Shown here: positions 24,745-32,902 of the stretch, in pieces
Layout: every line of letters begins with the position of its first letter
Position numbering within the stretch: the stretch's first letter is position 1
Source: CAWDBV01 sp963800705
GTDB lineage: Bacteria > Actinomycetota > Thermoleophilia > Solirubrobacterales > 70-9
Assembly: GCA_963800705.1 (NCBI GenBank)
Contig: CAWDBV010000007.1
Location: 62,001-126,000 of the forward strand
Reading direction: 5' to 3'
DNA: 64,000 bases
Translations under genes and position numbers: made by a program
The notes under the pieces: model-generated
Databases searched by the model: none
Told to the model about the DNA's origin: nothing
The model's input: only the letters and a program-made list of their open reading frames with translations

Positions 24745-25311
24745 CTAGGTCTTCTCGGATCCCGACGGGAAGGCGCCCGGAACCGGCTCGACGCCGACGA
24801 TCTGGCGCAGGATGACGAGGTGCTCGCCGACGTTGCCGGCGATCTTGGCCCCGAGCGTGAGCAGCTCGCCGGCGTCGAACTTGGTCGCCGCGTCGACGTA
24901 GGCGGCGAGTGACTGGTTCTCGAGCCGGATCGCGAAGGCGAGCATCTGCTCGGTGTTAGTCACCTCGGTGAAGCCCGGGATGCCGGACGGGATCGGCGGT
25001 GGCGGCGGGCTGCCGCCGAGCTTCTCGAGCTCCGCGGTCAGCGCAGCCGCGTGGGCGCGGTCCTGGCGCCGAAGCAGCTCGGCGACCGGCCTGTCGGGGC
25101 CGAACAGGTCCCCTTTCTGCTCGTAGGCGACGACCGCGGTCTGCTCGGCGCCGATCAGCCCCTCGAGCACGCTCGGGTCGTCCTCCCCGGAGGGAGGCTC
25201 GTCCTGGGCGAAGGCGGCCCGCGGGCCGAGCAGGGCGGCGGCGCCGAGCGCTCCGGCGGCGCCCAGGCCGCGCCCGAGCGCGGCGCGGCGATCGATCGCT
25301 TCGCGCGTCAC
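24745..25311 (-). CDS. Tat-exported ferritin-like protein (second copy)
   Basis: A 188-residue exported protein. The N-terminus DRRAALGRGLGAAGALGAAALLG has a twin-Arg signal. The mature part has four-helix ferritin-like features: VLEGLIGAEQTAVVAYEQKG, LRRQDRAHAAALTAELEKLGG, MLAFAIRLENQSLAAYVDA and NVGEHLVILRQIVG, with E, H and ExxH-type residues at helix positions where di-iron ligands occur. The role is unknown; this family includes exported proteins of stress response. The GTG start overlaps the stop of the preceding ferritin-like gene (GTGA), so the pair is coupled. Confidence 0.7.
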   Translation of the reverse strand: MTREAIDRRAALGRGLGAAGALGAAALLGPRAAFAQDEPPSGEDDPSVLEGLIGAEQTAVVAYEQKGDLFGPDRPVAELLRRQDRAHAAALTAELEKLGGSPPPPPIPSGIPGFTEVTNTEQMLAFAIRLENQSLAAYVDAATKFDAGELLTLGAKIAGNVGEHLVILRQIVGVEPVPGAFPSGSEKT

Positions 25312-25904
25312 TTGAGCTTTGCCCCCTTTGCGAGCGGCGAGGGAGCCTGGTGCGCCGGGCCGCTGTCCCCCTGGGCGCCGAGCAGCACGGCCTGCTGCTC
25401 GGAGGCGTGCGCGGCCAGCGAGGTGAACGTTGCGCGCAGGTCGGTGTTGACGAGGTCGGCGACCGATCCGACGTAGACCGTGATCGAGATGGCCTCGACC
25501 GAGATCAGGTGCAGCAGCGCACCGCTCTGGTTCTTGATCTCGCCGATTGCTCCCGATAGGAACTCGAGCGCGCCCGAGAAGTCGCCCTTCGGCTCGACCG
25601 GGACGCCGCCGAGGTCGGTGACGACGCGGGCGAAGCCGTCGGCCTGGGTCTGCTCCTGGGCGGCGAACTTCTCGGCGATCGCGCGCACCGGTCCTTCGAG
25701 GAAGGGCAGGGCGGCCTTGTAGTTGGCGGCGGCCGCGAACTCGAGCGCGCGCGCCTCGTTGACGATCTTCGCGTCGTTGGCGTCGTCCTCGGGCGAAGCC
25801 CCTTCCTCTTCGCCGCAGGCGGCGATCAGCGCGGCCGAGCCGGCCGCGGCGGTGAGGCCCGAGGCCTGCAGAAAGCTGCGTCTCGTCGTCGGCACGCCGG
25901 GCAT
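25308..25904 (-). CDS. Tat-exported ferritin-like lipoprotein (first copy)
   Basis: A 198-residue protein. TTRRSFLQASG is a clear Tat motif, and the signal ends AALIAAC with a lipobox, so the product is probably lipid-anchored outside the membrane. The mature domain is a ferritin-like helical bundle (EARALEFAAAANYKAAL, IAEKFAAQEQTQADGF, GALLHLISVEAISITVYVGS, AAHASEQQAVLLG). It is paralogous in fold to the next gene but differs in sequence. A GTG at 25937 overlapping the prenyl synthase stop is an alternative start, adding 11 residues. Confidence 0.7.
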   Translation of the reverse strand: MPGVPTTRRSFLQASGLTAAAGSAALIAACGEEEGASPEDDANDAKIVNEARALEFAAAANYKAALPFLEGPVRAIAEKFAAQEQTQADGFARVVTDLGGVPVEPKGDFSGALEFLSGAIGEIKNQSGALLHLISVEAISITVYVGSVADLVNTDLRATFTSLAAHASEQQAVLLGAQGDSGPAHQAPSPLAKGAKLK

Positions 25905-25933
25905 GATGTCGGAATCCCTCGCACCGGACCCGC

Positions 25934-26926
25934 TCACGAATAGCGCTCCACGACGCCGTCGGCGACCAGCTCGAGCAGCTCGCGCTGCGGGTCGTCGAAC
26001 TCCGATCGGGCCAGCTCGCGCTTTGCCTCGGCGACCGCGGCGCGGGCGCGCTCCCGAACCTGGTCGAGCGCTCCGGTCGCGGCGATCCGGTCGCAGAGCC
26101 GCTCGGCGGCCGCGGCGTCGATGCCGTGGAGCTCGGCGGCGGCGATATCGGGGTCCTCGCGCCCGGCGAGGATCAGCGGCAGGTTGACGGTCCCGTCGAG
26201 CAGGTCGGTCCCGCGCGCCTTGCCGGTCCGCTCCGGCGGCCCGGTGACGTCGAGAACGTCGTCGAGGAGCTGGAAGGCAAGCCCGATCCGCTCCCCGAAC
26301 CGAGCCAGGGGTTCCTCGCCGGGCAGGCCCGATGCGACCCGCCCGAGACGGCACGCGCACTCGAATAGCTGCGCGGTCTTCAGCCGGCAGCGCTCGAGGT
26401 AGCGCTCCTCGCTGACCGAGGTATCGAAGGCATCGCGGCGCTGGAGCAGCTCGCCGCGCGCCAGGGCCACCGAGCTCTGACTGAGCAGCTCGACCAGGCG
26501 CACGTTCGAGGAGCCCCCGTTCGCCGACAGCTCGGCGAACGCCCGCGAGAAGAGCAGGTCGCCCACCGCCTGCGCTCGGGCGCGGCCCGAGCTCGCGACC
26601 ACGGTCGGGCGGCCGCGGCGCACCGGGGCGTCGTCGAGGACGTCGTCGTGGACCAGGGTCGCCATGTGGACGAGCTCGACCGCGGTCGCGGCGCAGACCG
26701 CGGCATCGGGGGGCTCGTCGCCAGCGCAGATCAGGACCAGCATCGGGCGCATCCGCTTGCCGCCGGCGGTCAGAGTCGAGGTCGCGTCGGCGCCGAGCTC
26801 GGGACCGTGCCCGGCGGCGAGCTCGCGGAGCCGGCGCTCGACTTCCTCCATCCGCGCCGGGAGCCAGGCGCCGGCCGTCTCGATCACCGCCGTCACCGGA
26901 GGCGGCACGGCGGATGGTCGGGTCAT
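25934..26926 (-). CDS. Polyprenyl diphosphate synthase
   Basis: A 330-residue trans-isoprenyl diphosphate synthase. Both aspartate-rich motifs are intact: LVHDDVLDDAPVRRGRPT (first DDxxxxD region) and FQLLDDVLDVTG (second). GGKRMRPML near the N-terminus binds isopentenyl diphosphate. It makes long-chain prenyl diphosphate, and next to menG the likely use is the menaquinone side chain. Its ATG overlaps the menG stop by 4 nt (ATGA). A longer open frame to 27550 is only the antisense-like extension over menG. Confidence 0.9.
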   Translation of the reverse strand: MTRPSAVPPPVTAVIETAGAWLPARMEEVERRLRELAAGHGPELGADATSTLTAGGKRMRPMLVLICAGDEPPDAAVCAATAVELVHMATLVHDDVLDDAPVRRGRPTVVASSGRARAQAVGDLLFSRAFAELSANGGSSNVRLVELLSQSSVALARGELLQRRDAFDTSVSEERYLERCRLKTAQLFECACRLGRVASGLPGEEPLARFGERIGLAFQLLDDVLDVTGPPERTGKARGTDLLDGTVNLPLILAGREDPDIAAAELHGIDAAAAERLCDRIAATGALDQVRERARAAVAEAKRELARSEFDDPQRELLELVADGVVERYS

Positions 26927-27717
26927 TCGCCCTTGCCCGTCCCGCTCGTACCCGTCTTGGCCGCGCTGTGGATCGCGATGATCGACCCGGCGAGCAGCAG
27001 CCAGCGGATCCGCTCGAACCCGGCGGCGTCGATCAGCTCGGCGAGCCGACGGGGGTCGGGGAACTTCTTCACCGACTCCGGCAGGTAGCTGTAGGCCGAA
27101 TCCTCGCCCGAGACCTGGCCGAGCACCGGGACGACGTGGTCGAACCAGACCGAGTAGAAGCTCGACATCGGCTCGCGGGACGGGCGGGTGATCTCGAGGA
27201 TCACGAGCCGGCCGCCCGGCTTCAGGACACGCGCCATCTCGCTGATGCCCTTTTCGAGATCCTCGAGGTTGCGTACCCCGAAGCCGACCGTGACCGCGTC
27301 GAAGGTTCCGTCCTTGTAGGGGAGCGCGAGCGCGTCGGCAGACTCGAAGGCAACGGTGCCGGCGCCGCGCTCGGCTGCCTTCTGGCGCGCGATCTCGAGC
27401 ATCGGCTCGGAGAAATCGCAGCCGACGATCCGGCCGCCCGGGCTCACCCGCTCGCCGAGCTCGAACGCGAGGTCGCCGGTCCCGCAGCAGACGTCGAGGG
27501 CGCTGTCGCCGGGCCCCAGCTCGGCGCGGTCGGCGGCGCGCTCGCGCCACTGATGGTGGAGCCCGGCGGTCATCGCCGAGTTGAGGAGGTCGTAGTGCGC
27601 CGCGACGCGGTCGAACATCCCCCGCACCTGGGAGGAGAACTCTTCGCTGCCGCGCTCGGGCTTCGCCTTGGTTTCGGCGCCGAGGCCCGGGCCGGTCGCT
27701 GCCTGCTCCTCGTTCAT
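26923..27717 (-). CDS. menG: Demethylmenaquinone methyltransferase (MenG/UbiE)
   Basis: A 264-residue SAM-dependent C-methyltransferase that converts demethylmenaquinone to menaquinone. The motifs are FSSQVRGMFDRVAAHYDLLNSAMTAG (MenG/UbiE N-terminal signature), ALDVCCGTGDLAFEL (SAM loop), GCDFSEPMLEIAR and GFGVRNLEDLEKG. The ATG at 27717 fits the family start, and the longer frame to 27816 overlaps qcrC. The order qcrA-B-C, menG, polyprenyl synthase ties quinone synthesis to the quinol-oxidising complex. Confidence 0.94.
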   Translation of the reverse strand: MNEEQAATGPGLGAETKAKPERGSEEFSSQVRGMFDRVAAHYDLLNSAMTAGLHHQWRERAADRAELGPGDSALDVCCGTGDLAFELGERVSPGGRIVGCDFSEPMLEIARQKAAERGAGTVAFESADALALPYKDGTFDAVTVGFGVRNLEDLEKGISEMARVLKPGGRLVILEITRPSREPMSSFYSVWFDHVVPVLGQVSGEDSAYSYLPESVKKFPDPRRLAELIDAAGFERIRWLLLAGSIIAIHSAAKTGTSGTGKGE

Positions 27718-27724
27718 GGTCGGG

Positions 27725-28426
27725 TCAGTTGAGCGAGGCGAGGAAGTCCGAGAGGTCCTCGAGCTTCTGCGGCGGCAGGTTCGAGTACGAGGGCATGATC
27801 CCCGGTCCGACTTCAAGCGACCGCGCGATCGCCTCGCGCGGCAGCTTCTCGCCGATGTGGGTCAGGTCGGGCCCGGGCCCGTCGTTTCCGTTCTCCCCGA
27901 TCTTGTGGCAGGCGAGGCATCCCGACTGCGCGGTCACCTCCTTGCCGGCCTCGAGCTGCGGCGCGACCTCCATCTCGATCTCGGTCGGCGAACCCGCGGT
28001 CGCGCCGAGGAAGGTCAGGTAGGCCATCGCGATGATCGTCATGATCCCGGCGGTGGTCGCGATCGGGCGCCGCTCGGGGCGGCGCTCGGGTCCGCGGTCA
28101 TAGAAGGGCAGCAGCAGGAGCAGGACCATCGCGATCGTCGGGATCCCGACCGTGGCGAGCGGTACGAGCTCCGGCGGCTTGATCACCCGCAGCAGCTCGA
28201 AGAGGAAGAAGAAGTACCACTCGGGCCTCGGAACATAGGTTGTTGTGGTGGGGTCGGCCTTCGGGCCCTGCTCGGCGCCGAGCACGATCGCCATCACGAC
28301 GATCACGAGCACGACGATCAGCGCCATCGTCGAGTCCTTCATCACCGCGTAGGGGAAGAAGGGCTTGCCCTTCTTCTTCAGCAGCTCGTACTCCTGGAGG
28401 TACTGCTCCTTGTCGCGCTGCTTCAC
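27725..28426 (-). CDS. qcrC: Menaquinol-cytochrome c reductase cytochrome b/c subunit (QcrC-like)
   Basis: A 233-residue fusion. The first part is the C-terminal membrane half of cytochrome b (subunit IV-like), with about three helices and the PEWYFFFLFELLRV signature containing the PEWY quinol-site motif. From about 150 it is a c-type cytochrome domain with C170-x-x-C173-H174 and a downstream methionine (GIMPSY) as likely axial ligand. Bacillus QcrC has the same design. The complex passes electrons from menaquinol to cytochrome c. The GTG start overlaps the qcrB stop. Confidence 0.9.
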   Translation of the reverse strand: MKQRDKEQYLQEYELLKKKGKPFFPYAVMKDSTMALIVVLVIVVMAIVLGAEQGPKADPTTTTYVPRPEWYFFFLFELLRVIKPPELVPLATVGIPTIAMVLLLLLPFYDRGPERRPERRPIATTAGIMTIIAMAYLTFLGATAGSPTEIEMEVAPQLEAGKEVTAQSGCLACHKIGENGNDGPGPDLTHIGEKLPREAIARSLEVGPGIMPSYSNLPPQKLEDLSDFLASLN

Positions 28427-29361
28427 GAGTCGGCCCCTGGGGGGGGCTTGTCGGGCTCAGGCGGTTTCTCGGCACTGGGAAGTTTCTCGGCCCCGTCGCC
28501 CGCTCCATCGGGTCCGCCGTTGGCCGCCGCCTGGAGCTCGGTGGTCCGGATCGACTTCGGCTTCTCGGCCTTGACCCACGGCGGCGCGGTGGTGCCGAGC
28601 TTGACGACCAGGTAGAGGTGGGCGCCGATCAGCGCGATGAGCAGCCCCGGCACGAGCAGCATGTGGATCGCGTAGAAGCGCGAGATCGTCGTCGCCTCGA
28701 ACTCGGCCCCGGAGCGCAGGAAGTCGGCGAGGTAGGGGCCGACCACGGGTCCCGAGGCGGTGATGTTGTTGGCGACCACGGTCGCCCAGAAAGAGCGTTG
28801 GTCGAAGGGCAGCAGGTAGCCGGTCAGCCCCATGACCATGGTGAGGATGATCAGCACGACGCCGATCACCCAGTTGAGCTCGCGCGGGTACTTGTAGGCG
28901 CCGAAGAAGAAGACCCGCCCCATGTGGAGGAAGATCAGGATCATCATCACCGAGGCGCCCCACTTGTGCATCCCGCGCACGAACTCGCCGAGGAAGACGT
29001 CGTTGGTCAGGTGGGTGATGCTCGCGTAGGCCTCCTCGGGGCTGGGCGTGTAGTACATCGCCAGGAAGACCCCGGTCACCGCCTGGACGACGAACGCGAA
29101 CAGCGTCGCCGAGCCGAGCGTGTAGAACCAGTTCGTCCCCTTCGGGACCTTGCGGAACAGCATCCCGGTGAGGAAGCCCGAGGCGCCGGTGCGCTCGTCG
29201 ACCCAGCCGGCGACGTCCGCGGGCGCGTCCTTGGCGCGGTCGACCAGGGCGCTGCTCGGATCGCCGTTGCCATCCGGGGCGCCGACCGGGCGCTCGCCCG
29301 GCGGCGCCGGCTTGCGGAGCGGCGGCGGGATCAGGGCGTTGGGGATCTTCAGCTTCGGCAT
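28423..29361 (-). CDS. qcrB: Menaquinol-cytochrome c reductase cytochrome b subunit
   Basis: A 312-residue b6-type cytochrome b with four transmembrane helices. Heme-ligand histidines occur in pairs in HKWGASVMMILIFLHMGR and in FYAIHMLLVPGLLIALIGAHLYLV, and the quinol-binding loop sequence TGYLLPFDQRSFWA is intact. The N-terminal 65 residues are a hydrophilic extension and the C-terminal 40 are Pro/Glu-rich. With the Rieske protein upstream and QcrC downstream it completes a three-gene bc complex. Confidence 0.94.
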   Translation of the reverse strand: MPKLKIPNALIPPPLRKPAPPGERPVGAPDGNGDPSSALVDRAKDAPADVAGWVDERTGASGFLTGMLFRKVPKGTNWFYTLGSATLFAFVVQAVTGVFLAMYYTPSPEEAYASITHLTNDVFLGEFVRGMHKWGASVMMILIFLHMGRVFFFGAYKYPRELNWVIGVVLIILTMVMGLTGYLLPFDQRSFWATVVANNITASGPVVGPYLADFLRSGAEFEATTISRFYAIHMLLVPGLLIALIGAHLYLVVKLGTTAPPWVKAEKPKSIRTTELQAAANGGPDGAGDGAEKLPSAEKPPEPDKPPPGADS

Positions 29362-29380
29362 TTAGGGCATCAGGGATTCG

Positions 29381-30052
29381 TCATGGTGCGGGCGGGGTGT
29401 CGGGGCGCGGCGGGTAGATGTAGTCCCATATCCCGCCGGTGAACTCGCCCGGGTCTCGGGTCCGGACCGGGTCGAGCTGCGAGGTGACGCTGTAGCGCGG
29501 CCCGATCTCGACCTGGCCGTTCGCGACGCGGGTCTGGAAGCGGTCGAGCGGCCGGACCGGTGGCCCGCCCGTCACCTTGCCCTGGAAGTCGTAGACGCCG
29601 CCGTGACAGGGGCAGATGAAGTTGCCGGCTGCCTCGACGTAGCGGACCGGGCAGCCGAGGTGGGCGCAGCGGGTCGAGATCGCGATGTAGTCGCTCGGGT
29701 CCTCCTTCAGGTCGGTGCTCCCCTGGCGGACGTAGACGGTGGTCTTGCCGGCCTCGCCGATCCCCTCGACGATCGTCATGATCACCGGCTTGTAGGTGTC
29801 GGGCGGGAAGTTCGAGGTCGGCCCGACCGGCTGCCAGGTCTCCTTCGGCGTCTCGAAGATCGGCGCGACGGCAAAGCCGACGGCGGGGAGGACGATCGCG
29901 GCGCCGGCGACTCCGCCGATTGCCTGGCCGGCGACCGTGAAAACCTTGCGGCGGGTCATCGACTCGCCCTCGAAGTAGCCCGGCGGGTCTGGCTTTTCCA
30001 AGCCCCCAGGCGGGGACGAGCCCGCTTTCTGCTTGTCGTTCCCGTCAGCCAA
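29381..30052 (-). CDS. qcrA: Rieske 2Fe-2S subunit of the menaquinol-cytochrome c reductase
   Basis: A 223-residue Rieske protein. A twin-Arg segment (SMTRRKVFTV, about 31-40) and a membrane anchor (about 41-62) precede the soluble domain. Rieske box 1 is C129-A-H131-L-G-C134 and box 2 is C147-P-C149-H150; the cluster ligands are C129, H131, C147 and H150, with C134-C149 as disulfide. The start used is a TTG at 30052, which fits an N-terminal extension. An ATG at 29959, immediately before the twin-Arg segment, is an alternative. Confidence 0.92.
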   Translation of the reverse strand: MADGNDKQKAGSSPPGGLEKPDPPGYFEGESMTRRKVFTVAGQAIGGVAGAAIVLPAVGFAVAPIFETPKETWQPVGPTSNFPPDTYKPVIMTIVEGIGEAGKTTVYVRQGSTDLKEDPSDYIAISTRCAHLGCPVRYVEAAGNFICPCHGGVYDFQGKVTGGPPVRPLDRFQTRVANGQVEIGPRYSVTSQLDPVRTRDPGEFTGGIWDYIYPPRPDTPPAP

Positions 30053-30079
30053 GGTCCGAGGAGAGATTCACAGCGAAGC

Positions 30080-30574
30080 CTATCGGGTCGGGTGCGCGCC
30101 CTTGCGAAGCGTCGCCTTCGCCGCCTCGTGGGACTCGCTCGTGCCATTCGCCACAGCCGCGACCGAATCCCGCCAGAGCTCGGAGATCACCGCCTCCTCA
30201 GCGCCGCGGTCGTGGAGCAGCGCCGAGAGGCTGATCAGGTCGGAGAGCTCGGCTACCGCCTCGAGGTCGCCGAGCGCGGCGAGCCGCTCGAGGCCCATCG
30301 CGTACAGATAGTCGCCGGCGAGCAGGCGCAGGTCGGGATCGGCCCCACCCATGATCCGCGGCTCGCCGTAATGGAGCAGGTAGCCCTCGCGGACGGCCTC
30401 GACGAGCAGCGCGTAGTCGGCAGGCGCGGCCGCCGCGCGGCTGCCGGCGGCGGCGAGCAGCCCGAGCTCGGGCTCGGCGTCGGTCGAGGTGACATGCGGC
30501 GAGATCACCGACTCGTCCTCGCGCAGCAGGGCGGCGAGCCGCTCGAGCGCCTGCCGGGGCGCCGCTGAGTTCAC
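30080..30574 (-). CDS. Small protein resembling a decayed isoprenyl synthase core
   Basis: A 164-residue soluble protein without recognised family. Its centre, LHYGEPRIMGGADPDLRLLAGDYLYAMGLERLAALGD, recalls trans-prenyl synthase sequence around the substrate helix (GDYLFARAFELLA in real synthases), but no aspartate-rich motif is present. It could be a non-catalytic subunit or regulator, or the likeness may be accidental. The ATG overlaps the hemL stop by 4 nt, so it is cotranslated with hemL. It is separated from qcrA by 27 bp. Confidence 0.5.
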   Translation of the reverse strand: MNSAAPRQALERLAALLREDESVISPHVTSTDAEPELGLLAAAGSRAAAAPADYALLVEAVREGYLLHYGEPRIMGGADPDLRLLAGDYLYAMGLERLAALGDLEAVAELSDLISLSALLHDRGAEEAVISELWRDSVAAVANGTSESHEAAKATLRKGAHPTR

Positions 30575-31839
30575 CGGAGCGCCTCCTCGAACGCCTCGCC
30601 GGCTGCGTCGATCGTGCGGTCGATCGCCTCTTCGTCGTGGGCGAGCGAGACGAACCAGGCCTCGAACTGCGACGGCGGCGGATAGACGCCGCGCTCGAGC
30701 AGCGCCCGGCAGAAGGCGGCGTGCGCCTCGAGATCGCAGGCCATCGTCCCGTCGAGGTCGCGGACCGGCTCGGAGCTGAAGAAGACGGTGACCAGCCCGC
30801 GCTCCGACACAACTTGAACCGGCTGGTCGCGGGCAGCCTCGCGGAGTCCCGCTGCTAGCCGCTCGGTGAGCTCGCCGAGCCGGGTATAGGCGGCGGCGTC
30901 GAGCTTGGCGAGCGTCGCGAGCCCGGCCGCGACCGCGAGCGGGTTGCCCGACAGCGTTCCCGCCTGGTAGACCTCGCCGGCCGGCGTCATCCGCTGCATC
31001 AGCTTCCGCGAGCCACCGAACGCGGCGGCGGGAAGCCCGCCGCCGAGCACCTTGCCGAGCACGGTGATGTCGGCGTCGATCCCGTAGAGCTCCTGCGCGC
31101 CGCCGCGGGCGACCCTGAAGCCCGAGATCACCTCGTCACAGATCAGCAGCGCGCCCGACTGGTCGCAGAGCGAGCGCAGCTCCGCCAGGAATCCCTCCGC
31201 CGGCGGGACGACACCCATGTTGGCGGGCAGCGGCTCGGCGATCACCGCCGCGGGCCCGTGCTGCTCGACCGCCGCCGCGAGGGCCTCGGGGTCGTTCCAC
31301 GGCACGACCACGGTCAGCGCCGCCTGCGCCTCGGGGACCCCGGGGCTCGCGGGGATCCCCGCGGTCGCGAGACCCGAACCCGCCTCGGCGAGCAGCCCGT
31401 CGGAGTGGCCGTGGTAGGTGCCGGCGAACTTGACGATCCGCTCGCGCGCGGTCGCGGCGCGCGCCAGGCGCACGGCGCTCATCGCCGCCTCGGTCCCCGA
31501 GCTCGTCATCCGGATCATCTCGACCGAGCCGAACCGCTCGGTGACCTGCTCGGCGAGCTCGACCTCGCCCGCGGTCGGGGCGCCGAAGCTCGTCCCGCGC
31601 CCGGCGGCGTCGCGAACCGCCTCGACGACGTCCGGGTCGGCGTGGCCGAGGATCAGCGGGCCCCACGAGCAGACCCAGTCGACGTAGCGATTGCCGTCGA
31701 CGTCGACGAGCTCGCAGCCCTCACCGCGCTCGATGAAGACCGGGTCGCGCCCGATCGAGCCCATCGCCCGGACGGGAGAGTTGACGCCGCCCGGCAGCAC
31801 CTTGAGCGCCTTGGCGTACAGCTCCTCGGAGCTGGCTAT
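30571..31839 (-). CDS. hemL: Glutamate-1-semialdehyde 2,1-aminomutase with apparent ATA start
   Basis: HemL converts glutamate-1-semialdehyde to 5-aminolevulinate using PLP. All family motifs are present: KVLPGGVNSPVRA near the N-terminus, GTEAAMSAVRLARA, KFAGTYHGHSDGLL, IAEPLPANMGVVPP, CDEVISGFRV and the PLP-lysine motif VLGKVLGGGLP. No ATG, GTG or TTG exists in frame between a remote ATG at 31983, which overlaps the previous gene by 148 nt, and a GTG inside KVLPGG. The codon at the expected N-terminus is ATA at 31839-31837, overlapping the previous stop as ATAG, with GGAGGAG 8 nt upstream. Confidence 0.85.
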   Translation of the reverse strand: MASSEELYAKALKVLPGGVNSPVRAMGSIGRDPVFIERGEGCELVDVDGNRYVDWVCSWGPLILGHADPDVVEAVRDAAGRGTSFGAPTAGEVELAEQVTERFGSVEMIRMTSSGTEAAMSAVRLARAATARERIVKFAGTYHGHSDGLLAEAGSGLATAGIPASPGVPEAQAALTVVVPWNDPEALAAAVEQHGPAAVIAEPLPANMGVVPPAEGFLAELRSLCDQSGALLICDEVISGFRVARGGAQELYGIDADITVLGKVLGGGLPAAAFGGSRKLMQRMTPAGEVYQAGTLSGNPLAVAAGLATLAKLDAAAYTRLGELTERLAAGLREAARDQPVQVVSERGLVTVFFSSEPVRDLDGTMACDLEAHAAFCRALLERGVYPPPSQFEAWFVSLAHDEEAIDRTIDAAGEAFEEALR

Positions 31840-32891
31840 TTGTGTTGCTCCTCCCAGGCGGCGTACTGGTCGGTGAAGTAGTGGAGGCGGATCTTCTTGA
31901 ACTCGGTCGAGGAGTAGAGCGTGGCGCGGTCCTCGCCGTGGAGATCGTGCTCGTCGGCGATCCGGTCGAGGATTGCGTCGCACTCCTCCTTCGAGCGCCC
32001 GTGGGCCATCGTGAAGACGCTGTAGGGCCAGTCCTCGTAGGTCGGGCGCTGGTAGCAGTGCGAGACGCCGCGCACCGAAGCCATCTTCGCGCCGACGTCT
32101 GGGATCTGCTGCTCCGGAACCCGCCAGACGCCCATGCCGTTGGCCGAGAAGCCGGCGCGGCGGTGGTAGAGGATCGCCGCGACGCGGCGGAGGATCTTGC
32201 GGTCGACCATGCCGGCCAGCCGGGCGAGGAAATCGTCGGTCGGCATCCCGACCTCATCCGCGGCCTCGTCGTAGGGGCGGTCGACCACCTTCATCGGCCC
32301 CTGCAAAGCACGAATGACTGCTATGTCGGTTTCGTCGTAGGGCTGCGGCTCGAGCTCGCGCGGCGGCGCGGCGTCGGCGGCTGCGGCGAGTTTGTCCGTG
32401 CCGCCCTCCATCTCGAGGTTCATGTTGATCTTGAACAGGCAGAGGGTCGGCAGCTGGCGGATCGAGGTCGCGCCGGTCTTCTCCTGGAGGACCTCGAGCG
32501 TGCCCTCGAGCCCGAGCTCGGAGTCGGGCGGGGTCGCGATCGTGAACCAGAGGTTGAACTCGTGGGTGCGGAGGTAGTTGTGCGAGACCCCGGGGTGCTC
32601 GTTGATGATCGCGGCGGCGCGGTGCGGGTTCTCGTCGTCGACCCTGGCCGCGACCAGCATCGACTCGTAGCCGAGCGCCCTGGTGTCGAAGATCGGCGTG
32701 ATCTCGCGGATGATCCGCTCGTCGAGCAGCCGCTGGGTGCGCTCCATGACTTCTTCAATGGGTATTTCTGTATCTGATGCGATGCCTGCAAACGGTTCCG
32801 GCGTAAGCGAAAACCGCGTTTGAAGCATGTTCATTAGCCGCTTGTCGGTCTCGTCGAGCGGGACGGCGGCACCGTCCTTTCTCGACCGCAC
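31836..32891 (-). CDS. Fused NirDL/AhbAB-like siroheme decarboxylase (Lrp/AsnC fold)
   Basis: A 351-residue protein made of two similar halves, each with an Lrp/AsnC-type helix-turn-helix and a ferredoxin-like domain. The first half ends in SHNYLRTHEFNLWFT (about 103-117) and the second in SHCYQRPTYEDWPYSVFT (about 277-294), signatures of the NirD/L/G/H and AhbA/B decarboxylases rather than of amino-acid regulators. Those enzymes convert siroheme to 12,18-didecarboxysiroheme. NirDL fusions of this length are known in denitrifiers. The GTG at 32891 lies 12 nt after the hemB stop, and the gene precedes hemL. Confidence 0.75.
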   Translation of the reverse strand: MRSRKDGAAVPLDETDKRLMNMLQTRFSLTPEPFAGIASDTEIPIEEVMERTQRLLDERIIREITPIFDTRALGYESMLVAARVDDENPHRAAAIINEHPGVSHNYLRTHEFNLWFTIATPPDSELGLEGTLEVLQEKTGATSIRQLPTLCLFKINMNLEMEGGTDKLAAAADAAPPRELEPQPYDETDIAVIRALQGPMKVVDRPYDEAADEVGMPTDDFLARLAGMVDRKILRRVAAILYHRRAGFSANGMGVWRVPEQQIPDVGAKMASVRGVSHCYQRPTYEDWPYSVFTMAHGRSKEECDAILDRIADEHDLHGEDRATLYSSTEFKKIRLHYFTDQYAAWEEQHK

Positions 32892-32902
32892 CTTGGGGCG
32901 GG

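Noticed and set aside
31836..32891. Annotation as a plain Lrp/AsnC transcription factor
   Set aside because: The two-part layout and the HEFNLWF and RPTYEDWPY motifs fit NirDL/AhbAB decarboxylases better, though a regulatory role is not excluded.
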